From Mesorhizobium sp. M9A.F.Ca.ET.002.03.1.2 (GTDB lineage Bacteria; Pseudomonadota; Alphaproteobacteria; Rhizobiales; Rhizobiaceae), in contig NZ_CP034443.1 of assembly GCF_003952365.1 (NCBI RefSeq), positions 675,001 through 739,000 of the forward strand: DNA of 64,000 nt, written 5' to 3'. This document shows, one piece after another, positions 37,831 to 45,761 of the stretch (its first letter is position 1; every line of letters begins with the position of its first letter). Made by a program: the position numbers and the translations under genes. The notes beneath the pieces were generated by a model. That model was not told the origin of the DNA and made no database searches. It saw only the letters and a program-made list of their open reading frames with translations.

Positions 37831-37915
37831 TGGTGCCCCTAGCCGGGATCGAACCAGCACTCCTTGCGGAACTCGATTTTGAGTCGAGCGCGTCTACCAA
37901 TTCCGCCATAGGGGC
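37831..37915 (-). tRNA. tRNA-Leu (anticodon CAA)
   Basis: An 85-nt class II tRNA. The acceptor stem GCCCCTA pairs with TAGGGGC, CCA is encoded, the T-loop region GGTTCGATCCC is intact, and a long variable arm sits between. The anticodon loop reads CTCAAAA, giving anticodon CAA for UUG codons. Its promoter lies 29-56 bases upstream. Confidence 0.96.
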
Positions 37916-37943
37916 TCAGGCCGGGCGGCCTGGATGGGCGCGG

Positions 37944-37971
37944 ACTATACGGTTGGAGGGCTGTTCGTCAA
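37944..37971 (-). promoter_or_regulatory. Housekeeping promoter of tRNA-Leu
   Basis: TTGACG (37971-37966) and TATAGT (37949-37944) on the minus strand are spaced by 16 bases, a good vegetative promoter, ending 28 bases before the tRNA 5' end. Confidence 0.7.
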
Positions 37972-38010
37972 CTGGCCAATTCCCGACATCCGACCTTCGC
38001 TCGATCCCAG

Positions 38011-38064
38011 CCTTCGATTTCGTGCCCAGCCCTTCGATTTCGTGCCCAGCCCTTCGATTTCGTG
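38011..38064. repeat. 20-base tandem repeat, 2.7 copies
   Basis: The unit CCTTCGATTTCGTGCCCAGC occurs exactly twice (38011-38050) followed by 14 bases of a third copy. A less exact half-unit precedes it. It lies between tRNA-Leu and the YqaA-like gene, with no coding role visible. Confidence 0.9.
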
Positions 38065-38116
38065 AAGGCACGGCCATTGTGCGGCGCGGAAAATCTTTCT
38101 AGACAAGCTGCGCATT

Positions 38117-38156
38117 AAAGCGCGTCGCGTCTGGAGAGATTCATGTGGCGCGCTTT
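38117..38156. repeat. Palindromic interspersed repeat, first of a pair
   Basis: AAAGCGCG (38117-38124) and CGCGCTTT (38149-38156) form the arms, with a partly complementary GTCGCGT/ATGTGG interior. This kind of element is widespread in rhizobial intergenic regions. Confidence 0.6.
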
Positions 38157-38172
38157 TGGTCTTTGTTCGTGC

Positions 38173-38212
38173 ATGTCGTGATCCCAAAACCGCTGCGCAT
38201 TTTGGGCGACAT
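38173..38212. repeat. Palindromic interspersed repeat, second of a pair
   Basis: ATGTCG...CCCAAAA (38173-38189) mirrors TTTTGGG and CGACAT (38200-38212) with a short loop. It ends 14 bases before the YqaA-like start codon and would form a hairpin in its leader. Confidence 0.7.
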
Positions 38213-38226
38213 ACATAGGGGTGCCG

Positions 38227-38814
38227 ATGCTTCGCGGACTTTATGACTGGACCTTGTCGCTGGCGGCAAGGAAATCCGCCGAATGGTGGCTGGCCTTCAT
38301 CGCTTTCGTCGAAAGCTCGGTGTTTCTGGTGCCTGCCGACGTGCTGTATCTGCCGATGGCGCTGTCGCGGCCGGATCGCGCCTATCGCTACGCGCTGGTC
38401 GCCACCGTCGCTTCGGTGCTGGGCGGCATCGCCGGCTGGTTCATCGGCCACTATGCCTATGACGCGGTGGCGAAGCCGATCCTCGAATTCTACGGCAAGT
38501 ATGACGACTTCGAGGCGCTGCGCCTCTCCTCCGGCATCGGCTTCATCATCCTGATGCTGATCACCTCCGGCCTCGCCCATCTGCCGCCGATCAAGGTGGT
38601 GACGATCCTGTCCGGCGTCATCGGCGTCAATCTCCTGCTGTTCATCGTGCTGGCGATCGTGGCACGCGGCGCCCGCTTCCTGTTCCTGGCATGGCTGCTG
38701 CGCCGCTATGGCGAACCGATCCGCGAATTCATCGAAAAGCGCCTTGGCATGATCGCGGGCACCGCCGCAGCCGCCCTGATTTTGCTCTATATAACAGTCA
38801 AATACGCAGTCTGA
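38227..38814 (+). CDS. YqaA/DedA-family inner-membrane protein
   Basis: A 195-aa protein with four to five helices of the SNARE-associated/VTT (DedA-like) superfamily, YqaA branch. Hallmarks: FVESSVFLVPADVLYLPMAL near residue 30 and GGIAGWFIGHYAYDAV near 75, then LAHLPPIKVVTILSGVIGV. Relatives take part in membrane lipid scrambling and proton homeostasis. The ATG at 38227 is better spaced from AGGGG than the GTG at 38221. dsbB follows after 21 bases, likely one transcript. Confidence 0.9.
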   Translation: MLRGLYDWTLSLAARKSAEWWLAFIAFVESSVFLVPADVLYLPMALSRPDRAYRYALVATVASVLGGIAGWFIGHYAYDAVAKPILEFYGKYDDFEALRLSSGIGFIILMLITSGLAHLPPIKVVTILSGVIGVNLLLFIVLAIVARGARFLFLAWLLRRYGEPIREFIEKRLGMIAGTAAAALILLYITVKYAV

Positions 38815-38835
38815 GCGGGAACGGACGGTAGATCG

Positions 38836-39354
38836 ATGACAGCGACCGTAAATGCCGACACTGGACGCCAGCGCACGCTGACGGCGTTGTTTCTGGCCAT
38901 CGCCATGGCCGCAACCGTCGGCTCGGCATTGGCCTTCCAGCACCTCGGCGGCTACATCCCCTGCAAGCTCTGCTTCGAGCAACGCACCCCCTATTATGTC
39001 GGCGTGCCGCTGATGCTGCTGGCGGCGCTGTCGTCGGTGCTGCGCTGGCCGGCCTGGCTGACACGCGGCCTGCTGGCCGTCGGCGGCCTGCTGATGGTGT
39101 ACGGCCTCTATCTCGGCGTCTATCACTCCGGCGTCGAATGGGCGTGGTGGGCGGGACCGACCGATTGTGCCGCGGCGGCAGGACCGGTGGACACCGGCGG
39201 CAAGGGCGTGCTCGACGCGCTCGACAAATTCGTGCCGCCCTCCTGCGACAAGGCGGCGCTGCGCATCCTCGGCCTGTCGCTGGCCGGCTGGAACGCCATC
39301 GCCAGCTTTGTCCTGGCGGTCATCGCGTTCCGCGGTGCGTTTGCCGGCGATTGA
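38836..39354 (+). CDS. dsbB: Disulfide bond formation protein B
   Basis: Four-helix inner-membrane quinone reductase that reoxidises periplasmic DsbA, 172 aa. The first periplasmic loop carries the catalytic pair in GYIPCKLCFEQRTPYY; the second loop has the partner cysteines in GPTDCAAAAG and VPPSCDKAA. Helices flank these loops in the expected order. DsbA is not in the window. It ends shortly before a pair of inverted repeats. Confidence 0.93.
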   Translation: MTATVNADTGRQRTLTALFLAIAMAATVGSALAFQHLGGYIPCKLCFEQRTPYYVGVPLMLLAALSSVLRWPAWLTRGLLAVGGLLMVYGLYLGVYHSGVEWAWWAGPTDCAAAAGPVDTGGKGVLDALDKFVPPSCDKAALRILGLSLAGWNAIASFVLAVIAFRGAFAGD

Positions 39355-39424
39355 ACGGTGCGAGACGGGGCAGTCCCAAGCCGCCAATCTCCAACGTCGG
39401 CGATTTGCCGCAGGCCACCATGCC

Positions 39425-39667
39425 CTCGTCATCCCAGGGCGGAGCGAACGCGAAGCGGAGCGCAGACCCTGGGATCCATGCCGTAACCTCAACCAAGTAT
39501 TGCAGCGGCTCGGATGAGCCTATAGACGCAACGGCACGAGCAACGCTGCCTGTCGGCGCGAAAGCACTCGATTCTGCTCCATCTTCGTATGCCATAAATG
39601 TCACGGCATGGATCCCAGGGTCTCCGCGACGTCGCTTCGCTCCTGCTCCGCCCTGGGATGACGAAGG
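39425..39667. repeat. Pair of about 63-base repeats in inverted orientation
   Basis: The gap between dsbB and the HNH gene holds two copies of one element: 39425-39487 (plus orientation, starting CTCGTCATCCCAGGGCGGAG) and 39601-39667 (minus orientation). They share the ends TCGTCATCCCAGGGCGGAGC and GACCCTGGGATCCATGCCGT and differ in the middle. About 113 bases of unremarkable sequence separate them. Each copy is itself partly palindromic (CCCAGGG / CCCTGGG). Typical of alphaproteobacterial dispersed repeats; no gene is seen here. Confidence 0.8.
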
Positions 39668-39706
39668 AGGGGAGATAGGACCAGCCTCCCGAATTATCGG
39701 ACGATC

Positions 39707-40264
39707 TCAAGGTTCCAGTTCGACATCCCAGTACAGATAGTCCATCCAGCTTTCATGCAGGTGATTGGGCGGGAACAGGCGGCCATTGTTGTGCAGGTCA
39801 TGCACTGTCGGCTGGTAGGGCTTCTGCAGCGGCCACATCTTGGCGTGCGCCGGCATCATGCCGCCCTTCCTCAGATTGCAGGGCGAGCAGGCGGCGACGA
39901 CATTCTCCCACGTCGTCGCGCCGCCGCGATGGCGGGGAATGACGTGGTCGAAGGTCAGATCCTCCGGCGTGCCGCAATACTGGCACTGGAAACGATCGCG
40001 CAGGAAGACATTGAAGCGGGTGAAGGCCGGATGCCGCGACGGCTTCACATAGGCCTTCAGGCTGACGACGCTCGGCAGCTTCATCGAGAAGGTCGGCGAC
40101 GACACGGCGTGCTCGTATTCGGCAACGATATTCACCCGCTCGAGGAACACCGCCTTGATGGCGTCCTGCCACGACCAGAGCGACAGGGGGTAATAGCTGA
40201 GCGGACGGTAATCCGCATTCAGCACCAGCGCTGGAAGCCCATCCGGAGATACGGCAACCGTCAC
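39707..40264 (-). CDS. HNH endonuclease
   Basis: A 185-aa McrA-like HNH nuclease. The zinc-binding ring CQYCGTPEDLTFDHVIPRHR, then GGATTWENVVAACSPCNLRK, gives the two CxxC pairs and the His-Asn-His signature. An N-terminal region (VLNADYRPLSYYPLSLWSWQ) is characteristic of this chromosomal alphaproteobacterial group. The start is a GTG at 40264, set by AAGGAGG eight bases upstream; the longer frame to 40363 lacks this. Not next to any restriction or phage gene; its cellular role is unknown. Confidence 0.93.
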   Translation of the reverse strand: MTVAVSPDGLPALVLNADYRPLSYYPLSLWSWQDAIKAVFLERVNIVAEYEHAVSSPTFSMKLPSVVSLKAYVKPSRHPAFTRFNVFLRDRFQCQYCGTPEDLTFDHVIPRHRGGATTWENVVAACSPCNLRKGGMMPAHAKMWPLQKPYQPTVHDLHNNGRLFPPNHLHESWMDYLYWDVELEP

Positions 40265-40393
40265 GTCATTCACCTCCTTGGCTCTACAACCGGTCGGCGC
40301 GGATACTGTAAGCCCGACATGACAGGGATGTGAAGCGGCTTGTCGATCAAACGAAGGGCCCAAAATGCATGATTTTCATACTTTTTTGCGGAT

Positions 40394-41035
40394 TTAGGCA
40401 GGGGGTGCGGCGTCCCTGCCCTTCAATTCGCGATAATACGCCCAGAAAAGCCGCGATGCGACACCTCGCCATGGGCTCCATGATTCGGCGAGCTGGATCA
40501 GCGTTTTCTCTGGCGGACGCGGGTCGATGCCGAGCGCGTGGCCGACCGCGCTCTGCAGGGCAACGTCGCGCGCCGGGAAGACATCGGGGTGGCCGGCGGC
40601 GAACAAAAGATAGACTTGTGCCGTCCACGGGCCGATGCCGGGCACCCTGGTCATCGCCGTGATCGCGTCCGCGGCATCGAGCAGGCAGAGATGATCGAGG
40701 TCGAGCCCGTCGACCACCGCCTGGGCCACGGCGATCAGGCCGCGCTGCTTCGGCCGCGACAGTCCGGCCTCGCGAAAAATCGCCTCATCGGCGGCAAGGA
40801 TCGCTTGCGGCGTCAGCGGATCGACGAGTTTTGTCAGCCGCCCGAAGATGGCGTCGGCGCTGGCGCGGGAAACCTGCTGCGAGACGACGATCGAGGCAAG
40901 GCTTCTGAACCCCGGCTCCGACAGCCTGAGCGGCACCTCGCCGGCCATGCCGCGCACCTTTTCGAGGCGCGGATCGAGCAGGCAAAGCGCGTCGAGCCCT
41001 TGCGAGATGTCGTTGAGCGTGGCGATGCGTTGCAT
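40394..41035 (-). CDS. DNA-3-methyladenine glycosylase II (AlkA-type)
   Basis: Base-excision repair glycosylase, 213 aa from the ATG at 41035. HhH-GPD fold: SIVVSQQVSRASADAIFGRL, hairpin VPGIGPWTAQVYLLFAAGHP, and the catalytic Asp in VFPARDVALQSAVG. No FeS cluster cysteines, as in AlkA-like enzymes rather than Nth/MutY. Divergent from gluQRS. Confidence 0.93.
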   Translation of the reverse strand: MQRIATLNDISQGLDALCLLDPRLEKVRGMAGEVPLRLSEPGFRSLASIVVSQQVSRASADAIFGRLTKLVDPLTPQAILAADEAIFREAGLSRPKQRGLIAVAQAVVDGLDLDHLCLLDAADAITAMTRVPGIGPWTAQVYLLFAAGHPDVFPARDVALQSAVGHALGIDPRPPEKTLIQLAESWSPWRGVASRLFWAYYRELKGRDAAPPA

Positions 41036-41166
41036 GTCTGCTTGTTCCCTGGACCGCGCAAAATCAAGTTCCACAGCGTCCCTTGCGCGCACCGATGGAC
41101 GCGCGGCGCTGCAGGTGCAAAGTAGCAATTGGCGAAAGTTCCGCACAACCCGATTGCCGCCGAAGG

Positions 41167-42042
41167 ATGACACTCCTGACATTCCGCTTCGCGCCAAGCC
41201 CGAATGGCGAACTGCATCTCGGCCATGCCTATTCGGCGCTGCTCAATCAGAAATTGGCGAAGGCGACGGGCGGGCGCCTGTTGCTGCGCATCGAGGACAT
41301 CGACACGACGCGCTGCACGCCGGAATTCGAAGCCGGCATTATTCGCGACCTGAAATGGCTCGGGCTTGGCTGGGAAGAACCGGTACGCCGCCAGTCCGAG
41401 CATTTCGCGGACTATCAGGCGGTGCTCGATCGGCTGATCGACGAAGAGCTCGTCTACCCGGCCTTCATGAGCCGTGGCGAAATCCGCGCCTTCATTGCCG
41501 ACAGCGAAGGACGCGGGCGCGACTGGCCGCGCGACCCGGACGGCGTGCCGTTCTATCCCGCCCTCGACAAGGCGTTGCCGACCAGGGAACGCAAGCGACG
41601 GATTGCCGAGAATGCGCCATTCGCCTGGCGGCTGGACGTCGATGTCGCAATGGCGCGCGTCGGCGCGGACCTGTCATGGGTGGAATTTTCGGATGAGAGG
41701 CTTTCCGCAACACACGCCGTAGAAGCCCGCCCGCAGGACTGGGGCGACGTGATCGTCGCGCGCCGCGATATTCCGACCAGCTATCATCTCGCCGTCGTCG
41801 TCGACGACGCGTTGCAAGACATCAGTCACGTGGTGCGCGGCCAGGACCTCTATTGCGCCACCGGCGTGCAGCGCCTGCTTCAGGCAGTACTTGGCTTGCC
41901 GCAGCCAAGCTACTTCCACCATCGTCTCATCCTCGGCCCCGACGGACGAAAACTGTCGAAGAGCGCCAGGGATACCGGCCTTGCCGCCTTGCGCGAGGCC
42001 GGCGTGTCGCCCGACGACGTCAGGCGGCTGATTGGGTTCTAG
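41167..42042 (+). CDS. gluQRS: Glutamyl-Q tRNA(Asp) synthetase
   Basis: Shortened glutamyl-tRNA synthetase paralogue, 291 aa, that attaches glutamate to queuosine in tRNA-Asp. It has the HIGH-like FAPSPNGELHLGHAYSAL and the KMSKS-like GRKLSKSARDTGLA but no anticodon-binding domain, which defines GluQRS. The ATG at 41167 with GAAGG just before it gives the canonical start MTLLTFRFAPSPNG. The zinc-binding cysteines of E. coli GluQRS are not evident. Confidence 0.95.
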   Translation: MTLLTFRFAPSPNGELHLGHAYSALLNQKLAKATGGRLLLRIEDIDTTRCTPEFEAGIIRDLKWLGLGWEEPVRRQSEHFADYQAVLDRLIDEELVYPAFMSRGEIRAFIADSEGRGRDWPRDPDGVPFYPALDKALPTRERKRRIAENAPFAWRLDVDVAMARVGADLSWVEFSDERLSATHAVEARPQDWGDVIVARRDIPTSYHLAVVVDDALQDISHVVRGQDLYCATGVQRLLQAVLGLPQPSYFHHRLILGPDGRKLSKSARDTGLAALREAGVSPDDVRRLIGF

Positions 42043-42197
42043 ATCACGTTTGGTCTTGAAACTCTCACTGACCCAGCGCGCCTCTTCAAATCGGATGAGC
42101 CTATGGATCAACCGTTTCGTTTTGCTTGCCAGGTTGAACCACATTACAGCAGGCGCGACAGTCGACCTTCACCGGATTCACGGGCGGCCTCCAGAAA

Positions 42198-43115
42198 ATG
42201 CACAGCGTCAAGCGGTTCATCCCCGCCTCCTTTGTCGTCCTGTGGGCGACCGGCTTCATTGGCGCTCGCTATGCCATGCCGTGGGCCGAGCCTTTCACCT
42301 TCCTGGCCGTGCGCTTCGTTCTGGCGGCCGTCCTCTTGGCCGTCTTGATGATGGCGCTTGGCTCCAGGCGGGCGACGCGCACGGAAGCGCTCCATGCGAC
42401 CGGCGCCGGCATCCTGATGCATGGCGTCTATCTCGGCGGCGTGTTCTGGGCCATTCACCGGGGCATGCCGGCCGGGCTTTCGGCGTTGATCGTCGGGCTG
42501 CAGCCGCTGATCACGGCGGTGATGGCGGGCAGGTTTCTCGGCGAGGCCATCCTGCCACGCCATTGGGCCGGCCTCACTGTCGGACTTGCCGGCGTGGTCA
42601 TCGTGCTCTGGCCGAAGCTCGGAGCGCTTGGCGGCGGCGTGACGGCCGAGACGCTGGCCGCCTCGCTCGTCTCGGTGCTTGGCATGAGCGCCGGCACGAT
42701 CTGGCAGAAGCGCTTCGCCTCCGGTGGCGACCTCGTGGCGGCCACCATGTGGCAATATGTTGGCGGCGCGTCGCTGATGGTCCTGGCCTCGCTGGCTTTC
42801 GAGACGCGAACGGTCGTCGTCAATGGCGAGCTGATCTTTGCCATGGCATGGCTGGTGCTGGTGCTGTCGATCGGCGCCATCTTCCTCTTGATGGTGATGA
42901 TCCGCGACGGCGAGATGTCGAAGGTCGCGTCGCTGTTCTATCTGGTCCCCGCCGTCACCGCCGTCATCGCCTGGCTATTGTTCGGCGAACAGTTGAACCT
43001 GGTCCAGATCGTCGGCATGGCGATCGCGACGCTCGGCGTCGGGCTGGCAACCGCTCAGCCGACAAAAGCAGGATCCCGAAAAGTGGGACCCGGTTTTCGG
43101 AAAGATCATGCTTAA
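42198..43115 (+). CDS. EamA/DMT-family inner-membrane transporter
   Basis: A 305-aa ten-helix DMT exporter with two EamA domains (VVLWATGFIGARYAMPWAEP in helix 1; ALIVGLQPLITAVMAGRFLG in the first half; LFYLVPAVTAVIAWLLFGEQ in the second). The last 14 codons and the stop fall inside an interspersed repeat (43072-43110), so the natural C-terminus has probably been replaced by repeat-derived residues (SRKVGPGFRKDHA). Substrate unknown. Confidence 0.88.
   Translation: MHSVKRFIPASFVVLWATGFIGARYAMPWAEPFTFLAVRFVLAAVLLAVLMMALGSRRATRTEALHATGAGILMHGVYLGGVFWAIHRGMPAGLSALIVGLQPLITAVMAGRFLGEAILPRHWAGLTVGLAGVVIVLWPKLGALGGGVTAETLAASLVSVLGMSAGTIWQKRFASGGDLVAATMWQYVGGASLMVLASLAFETRTVVVNGELIFAMAWLVLVLSIGAIFLLMVMIRDGEMSKVASLFYLVPAVTAVIAWLLFGEQLNLVQIVGMAIATLGVGLATAQPTKAGSRKVGPGFRKDHA
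43072..43110. repeat. Interspersed palindromic repeat overlapping a gene end
   Basis: CCGAAAA (43076-43082) and TTTTCGG (43094-43100) are arms inside a longer GATC-bounded element. The same style of repeat (GATCCCGAAAAGTGGG...) is common in rhizobia. Here it reads in frame into the transporter and supplies its last residues. Confidence 0.7.
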
Positions 43116-43124
43116 GCACGAATC

Positions 43125-44039
43125 TCAGCCAACTCGCGCGCGTGCCTCCAGATAGCGGCTGATCGCGGCATTGAGCTCGCCACCGAGGATGAAGATCGCC
43201 GAGACGATGTAGAGGAAGACGACTGCGATCATGATCGAGGCAAGGCCGGCATAGGTCGTCACATAGGACGAAAAACGGTCGAGATAGGCGGCGAAGATGG
43301 TCGACCCGATGAGCCAGGCAATCAGCGTGAAGATGATGCCAGGTATGATCGAGACGAACCGGCGGTTGCCCGCCGGCAGCCAAAAATGCACCGCGAACAG
43401 CCCACCGACGATGACGACGGAGGCGATGATGTACCGCCACAGCGTGATCGTGCCCATATAGGGTTCTATCCATTCGAAATTGGCTACGGCCAGCCGGCCC
43501 AGCAGTGGCGCGAAGACCAGCAGCACGCTGATCGCCAGAAAGCCTGCGGTGGCGATCAGGACGAAGGCGATGCTCTGCACCCGGCGGTAGATGATGCCGC
43601 GCGTCTCGGAAACCCGGTAGGCGCGGTTGAGCGAGGTGCGCAGCGCCTCGATGCCGTTGGAGGCGAAGAAGCCGGCGAGCAGCACGCCATAGGTCAACAG
43701 GTCGGTGCGCTGGACGGTGAGCACGTTGAGCACTTCACGCGCGATCGGCTTGGCGATCTGCTCGGGCCAGGTGTCGAAGACGAGATGCACGGCGGTGTCG
43801 GCGAAAGCCTGTGCGCCAAGGAAGCTGGCCAGTGTCGTGGCAAAAATCAGAAAGGGGAAAAGCGCCATCAGCGCCGTGATCGCCAGATGGCTGGCCATTG
43901 CCCAGCCATCGTCCGCATTGAAATGGCCAAGCGCATCGTAGAGCACGCGTTTGACGGCTACGATCGTCCGCAACAAGAACCGCGTTCCTTCGATTGTCTC
44001 GACGCCGCGAATATGGGAAGGGATTGCGGCAAATGACAA
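43125..44039 (-). CDS. YihY/BrkB-family membrane protein
   Basis: Inner-membrane protein of up to 304 aa with six helices, of the BrkB/YihY/UPF0761 family often misnamed ribonuclease BN. Hallmarks: DDGWAMASHLAITALMALFP near residue 45, FASNGIEALRTSLNRAYRVS near 130, and GLASIMIAVVFLYIVSAIFI near the end. The extreme start, a TTG at 44039, overlaps the divergent SDR start codon; a later start such as the TTG at 43977 may be the true one. Function is unknown. Confidence 0.88.
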   Translation of the reverse strand: MSFAAIPSHIRGVETIEGTRFLLRTIVAVKRVLYDALGHFNADDGWAMASHLAITALMALFPFLIFATTLASFLGAQAFADTAVHLVFDTWPEQIAKPIAREVLNVLTVQRTDLLTYGVLLAGFFASNGIEALRTSLNRAYRVSETRGIIYRRVQSIAFVLIATAGFLAISVLLVFAPLLGRLAVANFEWIEPYMGTITLWRYIIASVVIVGGLFAVHFWLPAGNRRFVSIIPGIIFTLIAWLIGSTIFAAYLDRFSSYVTTYAGLASIMIAVVFLYIVSAIFILGGELNAAISRYLEARARVG

Positions 44040-44899
44040 GCCTAAGTCAAACCGCTTCTGCTCCGGCGAAGGAATTGCGCACCATCATCGTCACCGGCGC
44101 CTCTTCCGGGATAGGCGCCTATTGCGCCCGGGCGCTGAAGGCGGAAGGCTGGCGGGTGTTCGCGACGGCGCGCCAGCCCGCCGATATCGCTGCCCTCGAA
44201 GCCGATGGCATCGAGGCCTTCTATCTTGACTACCGCCAAGCCGGTTCCATCGAGACGCTGGTGGCGTCGGTGCTGGAACGGACGGGCGGACGGCTCGATG
44301 CCCTGTTCAACAACGGCGCTTATGCACAGCCAGGCGCCGTCGAGGACCTGCCGGTCGCGGCACTCAGGGAGCAGTTCGAGGCGAATGTCTTCGGCTGGCA
44401 CGACCTCACCCGCCGTATCGTGCCGGTGATGCGCCGTCAGGGCCATGGCCGCCTCGTCCATTGCTCCTCGATCCTCGGCCTGGCGCCGCTGCGCTTTCGC
44501 GGCGCCTATTCGGCGTCGAAGCACGCGATCGAGGGGCTGATGCTGTGCATGCATCAGGAACTCGAAGGCAGCAGCATCCATGTCTCGCTGATCGAACCGG
44601 GGCCGGTGAGATCGAAGATCGCCAGCAACGGCCTTGAGTGGTTCCTCAGGAATATCGACCATGAGAATTCCGTCCATCGCCTTGCCTACGAGGCGCAGCT
44701 GGAACGGCTGCGGGCCGGCGGCAGCACCTCACGGCTGAAGCCCGGGCCGGAGGTGGTTCATGCGGCCTTGCGCCATGCGCTTCTGTCGCGGCGCCCGCGC
44801 CCGCACTATGTGGTAACGGTGCCGGCCAGGATCGGCGTGATCCTCAAACGCATTCTGCCGGCAGCGATGCTCTACCGCCTGCTTGCCAAACGCGCCTGA
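44033..44899 (+). CDS. Short-chain dehydrogenase/reductase
   Basis: A 288-aa classical SDR oxidoreductase. Cofactor site TIIVTGASSGIGAYCARAL, NNGA in DALFNNGAYAQPGAVEDL, and the catalytic Ser/Tyr/Lys in HCSSILGLAPLRFRGAYSAS followed by KHAIEGL. Specificity for NAD or NADP and the substrate are not readable; the AARQP after strand 2 favours NADP. The ATG at 44033 is the family start and lies within the extreme 5' end of the divergent brkB-like frame. Confidence 0.9.
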   Translation: MTSLSQTASAPAKELRTIIVTGASSGIGAYCARALKAEGWRVFATARQPADIAALEADGIEAFYLDYRQAGSIETLVASVLERTGGRLDALFNNGAYAQPGAVEDLPVAALREQFEANVFGWHDLTRRIVPVMRRQGHGRLVHCSSILGLAPLRFRGAYSASKHAIEGLMLCMHQELEGSSIHVSLIEPGPVRSKIASNGLEWFLRNIDHENSVHRLAYEAQLERLRAGGSTSRLKPGPEVVHAALRHALLSRRPRPHYVVTVPARIGVILKRILPAAMLYRLLAKRA

Positions 44900-44922
44900 A
44901 CGCAACCGACTGGAAACACACT

Positions 44923-45114
44923 ATGGCAACCGTCTTCAACATCCTCGCTGTCCTCGTCATGGTCGCCGTGGTGATCGTGCTGATCCGCGGCCTCATCAAC
45001 ATGATGCGCGGCGGCTCCGGCATGACTTCCAACAAGCTGATGCAGACGCGTGTCCTGCTGCAGTTCGTGGCGTTAGTGCTGATCATGCTGGCGGTGTATT
45101 TCACCCGCAAGTGA
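44923..45114 (+). CDS. HIG1-domain twin-helix membrane protein
   Basis: A 63-aa protein with two transmembrane helices (MATVFNILAVLVMVAVVIVL and VLLQFVALVLIMLAVYFT) joined by a basic loop GSGMTSNKLMQTR, the layout of alphaproteobacterial HIG1-domain proteins. Relatives associate with respiratory complexes. The conserved NKLMRxRV-like motif is present as NKLMQTRV. It is followed after 28 bases by the adenosyltransferase gene. Confidence 0.88.
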   Translation: MATVFNILAVLVMVAVVIVLIRGLINMMRGGSGMTSNKLMQTRVLLQFVALVLIMLAVYFTRK

Positions 45115-45142
45115 CGAGGGTGGCGATTTCGGGAGGCAGAGC

Positions 45143-45724
45143 GTGGTCAAGCTCAACAAGATCTACACCCGCACCGGCGACGACGGCACCACCGGCCTTG
45201 GCACCGGCGAACGGCGGCTGAAATCCGATCTGCGCGTCGACGCCTATGGCACGGTCGACGAGGCCAATGCCTGCATCGGCATGGCCCGCATCCACACTGC
45301 GGCAACACATCCGGCAATCGACGCGATGCTTGGCCGCATCCAGAACGATCTTTTCGACCTCGGCGCCGATCTGGCCGTGCCGGACGACGGCAAGCCGCTC
45401 GGCTATGAGCCGCTGCGTATCGTGGCCTCGCAGACCGACCGCGTCGAAAGGGACATCGACCTGCTCAACAAGGACCTGCAGCCGCTCAAATCCTTCGTGC
45501 TCAACGGCGGCACGCCGGCCGCCGCCGCCCTTCACCTCGCCCGCACGGTGGCACGGCGGGCTGAGCGCGTCATGGTGGCGCTGGCGCAAGACCCAAACGA
45601 GCCCCTCAACCGCGAGGCGATAAGATACATCAACCGCGTATCGGACTTTCTGTTCGTCGCCGCACGCGCCGTCAATGACAATGGAAACGCCGACGTGCTA
45701 TGGGTTCCCGGCAAGAACCGCTGA
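45143..45724 (+). CDS. Cob(I)yrinic acid a,c-diamide adenosyltransferase (PduO type)
   Basis: Makes adenosylcobalamin from cob(I)alamin and ATP, 193 aa. PduO signature: KIYTRTGDDGTTGLGTGERR with the ATP-binding TGDxGTT motif, VDAYGTVDEANACIGMAR, and the C-terminal LNREAIRYINRVSDFLFVAARAVN given here by its landmark RYINRVSDFLFVAAR. The start is a GTG at 45143. It precedes rhomboid and the ETF cluster on the same strand; no other cobalamin gene is in the window. Confidence 0.95.
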   Translation: MVKLNKIYTRTGDDGTTGLGTGERRLKSDLRVDAYGTVDEANACIGMARIHTAATHPAIDAMLGRIQNDLFDLGADLAVPDDGKPLGYEPLRIVASQTDRVERDIDLLNKDLQPLKSFVLNGGTPAAAALHLARTVARRAERVMVALAQDPNEPLNREAIRYINRVSDFLFVAARAVNDNGNADVLWVPGKNR

Positions 45725-45761
45725 ATTTTGCCGAAAGCGGCAAGGGCCAGGTCAGAACCTC

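Noticed and set aside
35675..37915. Genomic island integrated at tRNA-Leu
   Set aside because: The genes are AT-richer, but I find no integrase and no second copy of the tRNA 3' end to serve as an attachment site.
39320..39604. A 94-codon minus-strand frame between dsbB and the HNH gene
   Set aside because: Its sequence is largely a translation of the dispersed repeats and shows no independent coding signal.
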